Origin: JAAXKN01 sp036261625
GTDB lineage: Bacteria; Bacteroidota; Ignavibacteria; Ignavibacteriales; SURF-24
DNA: 64,000 nt
Direction of reading: 5' to 3'
Assembly: GCA_036261625.1 (NCBI GenBank)
Contig: DATAKL010000001.1
Location: 62,001-126,000, forward strand
Within the stretch, counting starts at the first letter, position 1. Each line of letters starts with the position of its first letter. The translations under genes and the position numbers were made by a program. Under the pieces are notes generated by a model. It did no database searches. It was not told where the DNA came from and saw only the letters and a program-made list of their open reading frames with translations. This document shows positions 1-7,576 of the stretch, piece after piece.

Positions 1-205
1 CGGTGCCGCGGGACTTTTCCATCTTAAATTAAGCCCGATGCAGATAACCGTTGCAATAACAACAATTACTCTTTTCGTCCCCTGCATAGCTTCATTTGTC
101 ATAATGTTAAAAGAAAGAGGCTGGAAACAGGGAATGATAATCTGGGGCGGAACCTGGATTTTCGCATTTTTAGTGGGCGGAATATTAGCACAAATATTTA
201 TTTAA
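1..205 (+). CDS. feoB: Ferrous iron transport protein B, C-terminal end (partial)
   Basis: Only the last 67 codons lie in the window, read in the frame starting at base 2 and ending with TAA at 203-205. The translation contains TLFVPCIASFVIMLKERGWK followed by a final hydrophobic helix. This matches the C-terminal membrane part of FeoB, the GTP-driven inner-membrane Fe(II) transporter, in which a conserved Pro-Cys sits in a transmembrane helix. The G domain and most of the permease are upstream of the window. A strong terminator follows at 265-304, so this is the last gene of its transcript. Confidence 0.85.
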   Translation, partial: GAAGLFHLKLSPMQITVAITTITLFVPCIASFVIMLKERGWKQGMIIWGGTWIFAFLVGGILAQIFI

Positions 206-264
206 GTCAGAATTTTATTTCAGCTTAGATGTCCAAATCTAACCTGGATTACTCCGAATAATAT

Positions 265-304
265 AAATGGAGGCCTTGTGGTAACACAGCCTCCATTTTT
301 CTTT
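265..304 (+). terminator. Rho-independent terminator after feoB
   Basis: A perfect 10-bp stem (AAATGGAGGC at 265-274 paired with GCCTCCATTT at 289-298) encloses a 14-base loop and runs into a T-rich tract. Confidence 0.85.
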
Positions 305-420
305 TCTGTTAAACCGTTTTTCAGAGGCCGCTCCCCCAGGGCGAACTATCACTTGCTTCGGATTAAATTTTTTCCAATCTTACAGGAAAATATTTCAAAA
401 CCATTTTCCGGGGGCTTCCA

Positions 421-2235
421 ATGCGCAAGCTGTTACTTCCAGCAGTCGTTTCCATTTTGTTTTTTGGTTTTTTATCCTATGGCGGCCACAAAGATAAAAG
501 ACATGCCTCTCCGGCCATTACGGCAAATGAAATTCAGTTTCATGTAAACTACCTTGCCTCTGATGAATTAAAGGGAAGACAAAACGGAAGTGAGGGCGCT
601 GAACTGGCAGCAGGCTACATTGAACAGGAATTTGAAAGCTACGGTCTTAAGCCCTTTTTCAGCGGAAGTTTTTCCCAGGAATTTCCGTTCATTGCAGGCG
701 TTGAGATGACGGGAGACAACAGCCTTGCATTAAAGATAAATAACAGTGAAAAGCAGCTTAAATTGAACGAAGAATATGTAACAGCCCCATTTTCAGATAA
801 CGTTTCTTATTCCGGGGCTGTGGTCTTTGCGGGCTACAGCATCTCGGCGCCTGAGCTGAACTACGATGACTACGTGGGCATTGACGTTAAGGGTAAAATC
901 GTCCTTGCATTAAAATATAACCCTGAGATAGATAACCCCCACTCAAAATTCGAAAAATATTCGGAACTGCGCCTGAAGGCAAAAACAGCCAGAGATAAAG
1001 GCGCCCTCGGGATAATTTTTGTTAACGGATACATGCCCAAAGACGACGAGGACAAACTCATGCCGCTCCGCTACGACGGCGCCCCGGCAGTAAAGAATTT
1101 TGCAGCCATGCAGATTAAAAGATCAGCTGCCGATGAGATCTTTAAGGGCGAGGGACTAAACTTTAAGCAGTATCAGCACGCTATAAATGACTCACTCAGA
1201 CCCGCTTCATTTGTGCTTAAAAATACCACTCTAAGTCTCAGGACAGGGGTGATGAAAATTGAGAAAACGGGGCGAAACATTGCGGGCATTTTACCCGGGA
1301 GGGATCCAAAGCTTAAAAATGAATACATTGTCCTGGGCGCCCATTACGACCACCTTGGAATGGGAGAAACCGGCTCATTGTACAAGGGCTCTGAACCTAT
1401 GATCCATAACGGGGCTGACGACAATGCATCCGGCGTTGCAGGGCTCCTGGAACTGGCTGAAAGGTTTTCTTCTGTTAAAGACGCTCTTAAAAGAAGCATC
1501 ATATTTGTGTCATTTGCCGGTGAGGAGCTTGGTGTAATAGGATCAACCTACTTTGTAAATCACTTCCCTGATTCATTAAAAAGCATTAAATCCATGCTGA
1601 ACCTGGATATGATAGGAAGAATGAACAGCGAGAACAACCTCGTAGTAAACGGCTCCGGGACTTCCTCCATCTGGAATGACCTTCTTACCAAAACCAACTC
1701 CAGCTACAATTTTAAGCTCTCTTTAAGTGAGGACGGCTACCTGGGAAGCGACCAGGCATCATTTGCTGCCAAGGACATACCGGTTCTCTTTTTCTTTACA
1801 GGAATCCATAACGACTATCACCGCCCTACAGATGATGCCGACAAAATAAATTCCTTGATGGAGGAAAAGGTTGTAAACTACGTCTACGATGTTGCCGCAT
1901 ATCTCGATTCAGCAAAAAAGAACCCCGATTATGTAAAAGTTGCCCGTAAGGACACCGGAGGCAGCATGAAGTTTAAGGTCTACGTCGGCACAATTCCCGA
2001 TTACACTTCACAGGCCGACGGCTTCAAAATAACGGGCGTTTCCGAAGGAAGCCCCGCACAGAAAGGAGGCCTTAAGGCGGGAGATATAATTGTTGAATTC
2101 GGCGGAAAGAAAGTGGGAAATATTTACGATTACATGTATGCCATGGGAGAATTTGCCCCGGGCGATGTGGTTGATGTTGTGGTCTTAAGAGGACAGGAAA
2201 AGGTAAAATTAAAACTGGAACTTAGAGCAAGGTAA
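421..2235 (+). CDS. Secreted M28 family metallopeptidase with PA and PDZ domains
   Basis: A 604-residue exported zinc aminopeptidase. A hydrophobic signal segment covers residues 4-20. A protease-associated region lies around residues 120-260. The M28 core shows the co-catalytic zinc ligands in order: HYDHLG (His about 308), NGADDNASG (Asp about 332), the catalytic EELG (about 369), DMIGR (about 396) and a late His in NDYHRPTDD (about 467). A PDZ domain fills roughly residues 515-604 (EGSPAQKGGLKAGDIIVEFG) and may position substrates. The ATG at 421 is chosen because it opens directly into the signal peptide; an overlapping frame from 278 has no family support. The gene stands alone and converges on rnhA across a shared hairpin. 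Peptide substrates cannot be told from the sequence. Confidence 0.9.
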   Translation: MRKLLLPAVVSILFFGFLSYGGHKDKRHASPAITANEIQFHVNYLASDELKGRQNGSEGAELAAGYIEQEFESYGLKPFFSGSFSQEFPFIAGVEMTGDNSLALKINNSEKQLKLNEEYVTAPFSDNVSYSGAVVFAGYSISAPELNYDDYVGIDVKGKIVLALKYNPEIDNPHSKFEKYSELRLKAKTARDKGALGIIFVNGYMPKDDEDKLMPLRYDGAPAVKNFAAMQIKRSAADEIFKGEGLNFKQYQHAINDSLRPASFVLKNTTLSLRTGVMKIEKTGRNIAGILPGRDPKLKNEYIVLGAHYDHLGMGETGSLYKGSEPMIHNGADDNASGVAGLLELAERFSSVKDALKRSIIFVSFAGEELGVIGSTYFVNHFPDSLKSIKSMLNLDMIGRMNSENNLVVNGSGTSSIWNDLLTKTNSSYNFKLSLSEDGYLGSDQASFAAKDIPVLFFFTGIHNDYHRPTDDADKINSLMEEKVVNYVYDVAAYLDSAKKNPDYVKVARKDTGGSMKFKVYVGTIPDYTSQADGFKITGVSEGSPAQKGGLKAGDIIVEFGGKKVGNIYDYMYAMGEFAPGDVVDVVVLRGQEKVKLKLELRAR

Positions 2236-2243
2236 AATACTGT

Positions 2244-2277
2244 AAATGATGTCAGGATGTGGTTCCTGACATCATTT
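2244..2277. terminator. Convergent hairpin between M28 peptidase and rnhA
   Basis: A perfect 14-bp inverted repeat, AAATGATGTCAGGA (2244-2257) and its complement (2264-2277), with a 6-base loop. It lies between two convergent stops and includes the rnhA stop codon at 2272-2274. There is no long T tract, so it may act as a bidirectional stem rather than a classical terminator. Confidence 0.7.
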
Positions 2278-2763
2278 GCTTGAATTCTGATTGCCTTTGT
2301 ATCCTGTATCCTCCAGAAGATCAGTCCCCTGGGCCGCCTGCTTGCATAGCTTGTCGCACTGCTCGTTTTCAGTGTGGCCTGAGTGTCCTCTTACCCATTT
2401 GAACTCGACTTCATGATAATCAGTAAGGTCCAGGAGCTTCCCCCAAAGGTCCGCGTTTTCAGCCTTGTCAGTTTTATTTCTCATCCACCCTTTTGCCTTC
2501 CACTTCTTTGCCCAGCCCTTCATTACCCCGTTTACCAGGTACTGCGAGTCGGTGTACAATGTAACGCGGCAGCGTTCTTTGAGGGCGCTAAGGCCCGTTA
2601 TAGCCCCCATGAGCTCCATGCGGTTATTTGTAGTAAGCCTGAAGCCCTGGGAGAGCTCCCGCCTTCTATCCTTGTATTCCACAATTGCCGCATAGCCGCC
2701 GGGGCCCGGGTTTCCAAAGCTTCCGCCGTCAGTAAAAATTGTAACGTGTTTTAATTCTGCCAT
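2272..2763 (-). CDS. rnhA: Ribonuclease HI
   Basis: A 163-residue RNase HI, close to the usual ~155 residues. It degrades the RNA strand of RNA:DNA hybrids, for example in Okazaki primer removal. The acidic active site is visible: Asp in FTDGGSFGNPGPGG (residue 12), Glu in NNRMELMGA (residue 50), Asp in LYTDSQYLVNG (residue 72) and a later Asp in EQCDKLCKQAAQ. The basic WAKKWKAKGWMRN stretch is the substrate-binding handle. The ATG at 2763 has no clear ribosome site. The gene lies downstream of the nuo operon but is separated from it by a terminator. Confidence 0.95.
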   Translation of the reverse strand: MAELKHVTIFTDGGSFGNPGPGGYAAIVEYKDRRRELSQGFRLTTNNRMELMGAITGLSALKERCRVTLYTDSQYLVNGVMKGWAKKWKAKGWMRNKTDKAENADLWGKLLDLTDYHEVEFKWVRGHSGHTENEQCDKLCKQAAQGTDLLEDTGYKGNQNSSK

Positions 2764-2782
2764 ATAAAAATCACTTATTCAT

Positions 2783-2817
2783 AAAAAAAGGAAAGCCGAC
2801 TTAAATAAGCCGGCTTT
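2783..2817 (-). terminator. Rho-independent terminator after nuoF
   Basis: An 11-bp stem with one central mismatch (2792-2802 with 2807-2817) and a 4-base loop. On the minus strand it is followed by a seven-base U tract (plus-strand A run at 2783-2789). It ends the nuoABCDEF transcript before rnhA. Confidence 0.85.
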
Positions 2818-2848
2818 ATACTACCTACTAATTTCTAACTACTACTTA

Positions 2849-4174
2849 CTAGCTTTTGCTCAGGTCCTGAAGCGGAACTGCCGTCTGACGCATCGAGTGA
2901 ACCTTATTGGCTACGGGGATAACAATCTCCCTTTTAACAGCCTTTTCAAATTCATCCCTGAATCTTGTAATCATGAACTTGACCGGCCATGCCGCGGCGT
3001 CGCCCAAAGCGCAGACCGTGTTGCCTTCAATATTCTTTGCAACGTCAATTAAAAGGTCCAGATCCGAGGAAGTTCCCTGCCCTCTTGCAATTCTGTTCAG
3101 CGTCTTAAGCATCCAGCCTGTACCTTCACGGCATGGTGTGCACTGGCCGCAGCTTTCATGGTAATAGAATTTGGATATTCTTGCCAGAACCCGTACGAGG
3201 TCTGTATCCTCATCCATTACAATAACGCCGCCTGTACCTATTGCAGAGCCTGCAGCCTTGAGGCTTTCAGCATCCATCTTAATGCCTTCAAGCTGATCGC
3301 CTCTTAAAGGAGGCATGGAAGATCCGCCCGGTATAACGCACTTGATTTTCTTATCGCCCGGAACGCCGCCTGCATACTTGTAGATCAGGTCTGTTAAAAG
3401 CACGCCTGTAGGAAGTTCATAAACGCCGGGCTTGTTAACGTGTCCGCTAACGCCGAAAAGGAGTGTGCCGGGGTGCCTCGGCTCCCCGATCTTGCTGAAC
3501 CATTCCCAGCCGTTTTTTATAATAGTCGGAACGTTTGAAATTGTTTCAACGTTATTTATTGTAGTCGGGCATCCCCAAAGACCGTTCTGTGCCGGAAACG
3601 GGGGCTTTACCCTGGGGTAAGGACGCTTACCCTCAATTGAATTCATGAGCGAGGATTCCTCGCCGCAAATGTATGCGCCGGCGCCTTTATGAATGTAAAT
3701 ATTGCATTCGTAGCTGGTGCCGAAAGTTTCCTTCATCTTTTCGCCCACAAAACCTGCGGCATAGGCGTCATCCAGGGCCTTCTGCAGCATCACTATCCAG
3801 TTATGGTATTCACCTCTGATATAGATATAGGCGGCCTTTGCCTGAATAGCATAGCAGGCTATTAAGGCTCCTTCAATAAGAGCGTGCGGGTTAAATTGAA
3901 ATATCTGGCGGTCCTTGAACGATCCCGGTTCGCTTTCATCACCGTTAATGCAGAGATACTTGGGCTTGTCCGTAGTTTTCGGCATGAAGCTCCACTTGAG
4001 TCCTGTAAGGAATGATGCTCCTCCGCGGCCTCTGAGGCCCGATTTCTTCACTTCATCAATCACCTCATCGGGAGTCATACTGTAGGCTTTCTTTACAGTT
4101 TCATATCCGCCGTGTTCTCTATATACTTCTATCTGGTGATAGTTTGGTATGTCCAGTAATAAAATTTTTTCCAT
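2849..4174 (-). CDS. nuoF: NADH-quinone oxidoreductase subunit F
   Basis: A 441-residue NADH-dehydrogenase subunit of complex I. It binds NADH, FMN and the N3 [4Fe-4S] cluster and starts electron flow into the enzyme. The FMN/NADH loops are seen in SGLRGRGGASFLTGLKW (about residues 45-61) and GAGAYICGEESSLMNSIEG. The cluster ligands are in ESCGQCTPCREGTGWM (about 340) and in NTVCALGDAAAWPV (about 388). It is the last gene of the run A-B-C-D-E-F, 9 bases after nuoE, and is closed by a terminator. NuoG, which normally follows F, is not here. Confidence 0.97.
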   Translation of the reverse strand: MEKILLLDIPNYHQIEVYREHGGYETVKKAYSMTPDEVIDEVKKSGLRGRGGASFLTGLKWSFMPKTTDKPKYLCINGDESEPGSFKDRQIFQFNPHALIEGALIACYAIQAKAAYIYIRGEYHNWIVMLQKALDDAYAAGFVGEKMKETFGTSYECNIYIHKGAGAYICGEESSLMNSIEGKRPYPRVKPPFPAQNGLWGCPTTINNVETISNVPTIIKNGWEWFSKIGEPRHPGTLLFGVSGHVNKPGVYELPTGVLLTDLIYKYAGGVPGDKKIKCVIPGGSSMPPLRGDQLEGIKMDAESLKAAGSAIGTGGVIVMDEDTDLVRVLARISKFYYHESCGQCTPCREGTGWMLKTLNRIARGQGTSSDLDLLIDVAKNIEGNTVCALGDAAAWPVKFMITRFRDEFEKAVKREIVIPVANKVHSMRQTAVPLQDLSKS

Positions 4175-4183
4175 TCGATTCTG

Positions 4184-4657
4184 TTATTTTAAGGAATCTA
4201 AGATTTCAGTTAATTTTTCTTTTGTAAGGTTTTCGAAGTAGTCGTCGTTTACTGCAATCATCGGGGCAGTTCCGCAGGAGCCCATGCACTCAACCTCTTC
4301 AATTGAGAACTTGCCGTCCGATGTAACCTCATTTACCCCGATACCGAGTTTCTTAACCACATGATCGAGCATTTCGTAGCCTCCTCTTAACATGCAGGAA
4401 ACATTAGTGCATACCTGCACGTGGTGCTTACCTACCGGATTGGTGTGGTACATGGTATAGAAGGTGGCAACGCCGAGGACGTCCGCGGCATTTATGCCGA
4501 GCACCGTGGCAACCTCATCCATTACTTCCCTGGTAATGTAGCCGTTCTGTTCCTGTGCAATATAAAGGACAGGCATAACAGCGGCTTTTGAAGCGGGGTA
4601 CTTTTTCCTTACCGCTTCAATTCTCGTTAGATTTTCTTCTGTAAACTTAAAGTCCAT
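4184..4657 (-). CDS. nuoE: NADH-quinone oxidoreductase subunit E
   Basis: A 157-residue thioredoxin-like [2Fe-2S] subunit of the complex I NADH module, carrying cluster N1a. The four ligands are present as C-x4-C in VQVCTNVSCMLRGG (about residues 82-95) and C-x3-C in VECMGSCGTAPM (about 125). The gene lies between nuoD and nuoF in the canonical order, 52 bases downstream of nuoD. Confidence 0.96.
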   Translation of the reverse strand: MDFKFTEENLTRIEAVRKKYPASKAAVMPVLYIAQEQNGYITREVMDEVATVLGINAADVLGVATFYTMYHTNPVGKHHVQVCTNVSCMLRGGYEMLDHVVKKLGIGVNEVTSDGKFSIEEVECMGSCGTAPMIAVNDDYFENLTKEKLTEILDSLK

Positions 4658-4709
4658 TTATTTTCAATCAAAAAGTAAAAATTACATTTAATTATTTTGG
4701 CCTAAAGGC

Positions 4710-5963
4710 TTATTTATCAGCTTCACCCATAACAGGATCGATACTTCCGATGATTGCAACAACGTCACTGATCATATTGCCCTTAATCATTGTGGGCAGT
4801 GCCTGAATGTTACAGAATGAGGGGGAGCGGATCTTAAACCTCCAGGGGGAACCCTTACCGTTGCTTACGATATAAAATCCAAGTTCTCCTTTCGGGTTTT
4901 CAACAGCGCTGTAAACTTCCCCTGCAGGAGGATTCATACCGAAGTTTACAATCATAAAATCGTGAATGAGCTCTTCCATTTTCGTATAGATCTCAGTCTT
5001 ATAAGGAAGAACCTTCTTCGGGCTGTTAGCCCTTACCTCGCCCTTAGGCATTTTCTCTAAGATCTGGCGCACTATCTTTGCGCTTTCACGAACCTCTTCA
5101 ACCCTAACGAAATAGCGTGCAAGGCAGTCGCCTTCAGTGTAGACAGGGACCTTAAAATCCACTTCGTTATAGAAAAGATACGGGTTTGAGCGCCTGATGT
5201 CGTGTTCAACGCCTGAACCTCTCAAGGTGGGGCCTGTTACGCCGAGGCGTATTGCATCTTCTTTTGAGAGAATACCGATTCCTTCAAGGCGGTCTATAAA
5301 AATTCTGTTTGTGTTAAGTATCTTTTCAATTTCATCGACTGCAGGATCGAAGTTGTCTATGAAGTTCTTAATCATCGCGAGAGCTTCATCGGTAACGTCT
5401 GCTGCAACGCCGCCAATACGGGTATAGCTCGTGGTAAACCTGGCGCCTGCTACAATGTCGTAAAAGTCCTGAATTTTCTCCCTTTCCCTGAAGGCCCAGA
5501 GAAGGACTGTAAGAGCGCCCACGTCCATTGCAAATGTACCGATTGCAATCAGGTGCCCTGCAATTCTTGAAAGCTCAGCCATAAGCATTCTTATATACTG
5601 GGCGCGTTTGGGAACCTCAATGCCGGCAAGCTTTTCCACTGCCAGAACGTAGGCCACGTTGTTGCACATTGTGGAAGTATAGTCGAGTCTGTCTGTATGG
5701 GGAACGTATTCCATATAAGACATATTCTCGGCCAGTTTTTCGTATCCGCGGTGCAGGTATCCAAGTTCCGGCACGCATGCCATAACGGTCTCGCCGTCGA
5801 GTCTTAAGAGGAGCCTTAAGACGCCGTGTGTGGCAGGGTGCTGCGGGCCCATGTTCAGAATCATTTCATTTTCAAGGGCGTCATCGATACTGATATCGGT
5901 ATCGGCCATGAGGGCATGCAGGATCTGCGAGTTGCTTTCGTCTTTAAATATTCTATTGTCCAT
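4710..5963 (-). CDS. nuoD: NADH-quinone oxidoreductase subunit D
   Basis: A 417-residue 49-kDa-type subunit that forms the quinone-binding cavity of complex I with NuoB. Signature stretches are NMGPQHPATHGVLR (about residues 37-50), with the conserved His residues near the quinone headgroup, and ELGYLHRGYEKLAE. The C-terminal part ending IIGSIDPVMGEADK retains the conserved Asp-Pro-Val-Met-Gly-Glu motif of the hydrogenase-like fold. It begins 4 bases after nuoC and is not fused to it, unlike the E. coli NuoCD protein. Confidence 0.97.
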   Translation of the reverse strand: MDNRIFKDESNSQILHALMADTDISIDDALENEMILNMGPQHPATHGVLRLLLRLDGETVMACVPELGYLHRGYEKLAENMSYMEYVPHTDRLDYTSTMCNNVAYVLAVEKLAGIEVPKRAQYIRMLMAELSRIAGHLIAIGTFAMDVGALTVLLWAFREREKIQDFYDIVAGARFTTSYTRIGGVAADVTDEALAMIKNFIDNFDPAVDEIEKILNTNRIFIDRLEGIGILSKEDAIRLGVTGPTLRGSGVEHDIRRSNPYLFYNEVDFKVPVYTEGDCLARYFVRVEEVRESAKIVRQILEKMPKGEVRANSPKKVLPYKTEIYTKMEELIHDFMIVNFGMNPPAGEVYSAVENPKGELGFYIVSNGKGSPWRFKIRSPSFCNIQALPTMIKGNMISDVVAIIGSIDPVMGEADK

Positions 5964-5967
5964 AATC

Positions 5968-6450
5968 TTATTTTTTTGGTAATGGTATTGAACCCGGTAT
6001 ACCCAGAAGCGGGAATTCCTTTATTAATGGATGATATTCAAATTCTTCCGGCATATAAACACGCCTCAGGTCAGGGTGACCGGTAAACTTTATGCCGAAC
6101 ATGTCGAAGGTTTCCCTCTCGTACCAGTTGGCAGATGCCCAAATGGAAGTAACGCTTTCGGCCATCTCACCTTCCAGGTTTACCTTTAAGCGCAGCCTGA
6201 ACTTGTTCTTCAGTGAATAAACGTGATAGACCGTGGTAAACCTGTTTTTACGTTTAGCCCAGTCGATTGCTGTCACATCCTCGCACATATCGAAGCCGAG
6301 TTCGTCATCATCCTTAAGGAAGCGGCACGTCTGAAGAAACTTCTCCGGTCTGATTACAAGGCAGAGATCGCCTCTGAAGTCTGAGACTTCAAGGACCGCA
6401 TCCTTTATTGTGCCATTAAGTTTTTCAATAATTACTTCTTTTAATTCCAT
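5968..6450 (-). CDS. nuoC: NADH-quinone oxidoreductase subunit C
   Basis: A 160-residue 30-kDa-type subunit of the peripheral arm of complex I. The family signature is seen in WYERETFDMFGIKFTGHPDL (about residues 110-129) and in the following RRVYMPEEFEYHPLIKEFPL. It carries no cofactor and buttresses NuoD and NuoB. The gene ends 4 bases before nuoD, so translation is probably coupled. Confidence 0.95.
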   Translation of the reverse strand: MELKEVIIEKLNGTIKDAVLEVSDFRGDLCLVIRPEKFLQTCRFLKDDDELGFDMCEDVTAIDWAKRKNRFTTVYHVYSLKNKFRLRLKVNLEGEMAESVTSIWASANWYERETFDMFGIKFTGHPDLRRVYMPEEFEYHPLIKEFPLLGIPGSIPLPKK

Positions 6451-6523
6451 ATTTGATAAAGTAAGGCGAAAAAATTCTAAATTAACCCGTTATTTTAATT
6501 AACTCTAAAAGAGTCACCGGGTC

Positions 6524-7042
6524 TTACTGTTTTGAGAATCCCATTTCAAGAAGCGGTTTATCCTGATAGTCGCGGCCGCGTGTCTTTGAAATTATATCCT
6601 GAATTTCGATCAGTGCATTGATCAGGTTCTCCGGGCGCGGAGGGCATCCAGCAGTATAAACATCCACGGGCAGGAACTGATCTATTCCCTGCACTACTGA
6701 GTAAGTACGGTACATGCCGCCGGTGGAGGTGCAGGCACCCATGGCTATTACCCATTTCGGGTCGGGCATCTGGTCGTAAATTTTCTTAACCACCTTTGCC
6801 ATTTTATATGTAACCGTACCTGCAACTATCATAAGATCCGACTGCCGGGGAGAGAACCTCATTACCTCGCTTCCGAAGCGCGAAAGGTCGTACTTGGGGT
6901 CGACAGAGGCCATCATTTCGATAGCGCAGCATGAAATACCCATAGGCATGGGCCACACGGAGTTTTTTCTTGCCCATGCAATAACAGCATCTATTGTTGT
7001 AGTAATAAAACCATCTGAAGTCAGTTTGGCTTCTAATCCCAT
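6524..7042 (-). CDS. nuoB: NADH-quinone oxidoreductase subunit B
   Basis: A 172-residue PSST-type subunit holding the terminal N2 [4Fe-4S] cluster next to quinone. The adjacent-cysteine pair is in GISCCAIEMMA (about residues 36-46). The other ligands are in MGACTSTGGMY (about 100) and AGCPPRPENLI (about 130). Its start overlaps the end of nuoA by 10 bases, which suggests translational coupling. Confidence 0.97.
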   Translation of the reverse strand: MGLEAKLTSDGFITTTIDAVIAWARKNSVWPMPMGISCCAIEMMASVDPKYDLSRFGSEVMRFSPRQSDLMIVAGTVTYKMAKVVKKIYDQMPDPKWVIAMGACTSTGGMYRTYSVVQGIDQFLPVDVYTAGCPPRPENLINALIEIQDIISKTRGRDYQDKPLLEMGFSKQ

Positions 7043-7401
7043 TTCAGACCGCCTTTCTTATAGACATATAAAAACCCCAGTTCAAGCACTATAAGGAATA
7101 TCAGCATCGGAAAGAATGCCGATGAACCGTTTTCACCCAAAAGTTTCTTAAATTCGACACCCCATGGATAAACAAATATCACTTCGATGTCAAAAACTAT
7201 AAAGAGCATGGCGACCAGATAATACTTTATCGATATCCTCTCTCTCACGCTCCCGACCGGTTTCATACCGCTTTCATAAGTGCTCAATTTTTCGGAATTC
7301 GGCCTCTGGGGACCGAAAAGCTTTGAAGAAGCGATAACAGCAAGGCTGAAGAGCACTGCAAAACCGATAACAAGAAATATTGGTATGTATTGTTCTATCA
7401 T
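7033..7401 (-). CDS. nuoA: NADH-quinone oxidoreductase subunit A
   Basis: A 122-residue membrane subunit with three predicted helices (about residues 5-28, 60-80 and 95-115). The conserved loop ESGMKPVGSVRERISIKYYL and the acidic FIVFDIEVIFVYPW stretch identify NuoA. It is the first gene of nuoABCDEF. A good Bacteroidota-type promoter lies 28-58 bases upstream of the ATG. Confidence 0.96.
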   Translation of the reverse strand: MIEQYIPIFLVIGFAVLFSLAVIASSKLFGPQRPNSEKLSTYESGMKPVGSVRERISIKYYLVAMLFIVFDIEVIFVYPWGVEFKKLLGENGSSAFFPMLIFLIVLELGFLYVYKKGGLKWD

Positions 7402-7428
7402 TACTATTTATGTTTTATTGTTAAGTGT

Positions 7429-7459
7429 CAAATTTATCTAAATTATCAAATAATGTCAA
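7429..7459 (-). promoter_or_regulatory. Bacteroidota-type promoter of the nuo operon
   Basis: On the minus strand a TTG (7459-7457) is followed after 20 bases by TAAATTTG (7436-7429). This fits the TTG / TAnnTTTG consensus of the Bacteroidota housekeeping sigma factor. It lies directly upstream of nuoA. Confidence 0.65.
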
Positions 7460-7510
7460 TTTTAATCATCGGCCTTAAAGGCTCAATTTTTGGGGAAATT
7501 TCAGGCATGG

Positions 7511-7545
7511 GAAAATTAAGAAAAGCCGCCCCAAACGGGCGGCTT
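7511..7545 (-). terminator. Rho-independent terminator of the act-cta operon
   Basis: A 9-bp stem, AAGCCGCCC (7523-7531) with GGGCGGCTT (7537-7545), and a 5-base loop. On the minus strand it is followed by a T-rich run (complement of 7511-7522). It lies 32 bases past the last gene of the respiratory run and separates it from nuoA. Confidence 0.85.
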
Positions 7546-7576
7546 ATTGAGTAGTATTATATTGCTAAGGTAAATC

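Noticed and set aside
278..547. A frame overlapping the start of the M28 peptidase
   Set aside because: It starts inside the feoB terminator and has no homology; the M28 frame has a signal peptide and full catalytic motifs.
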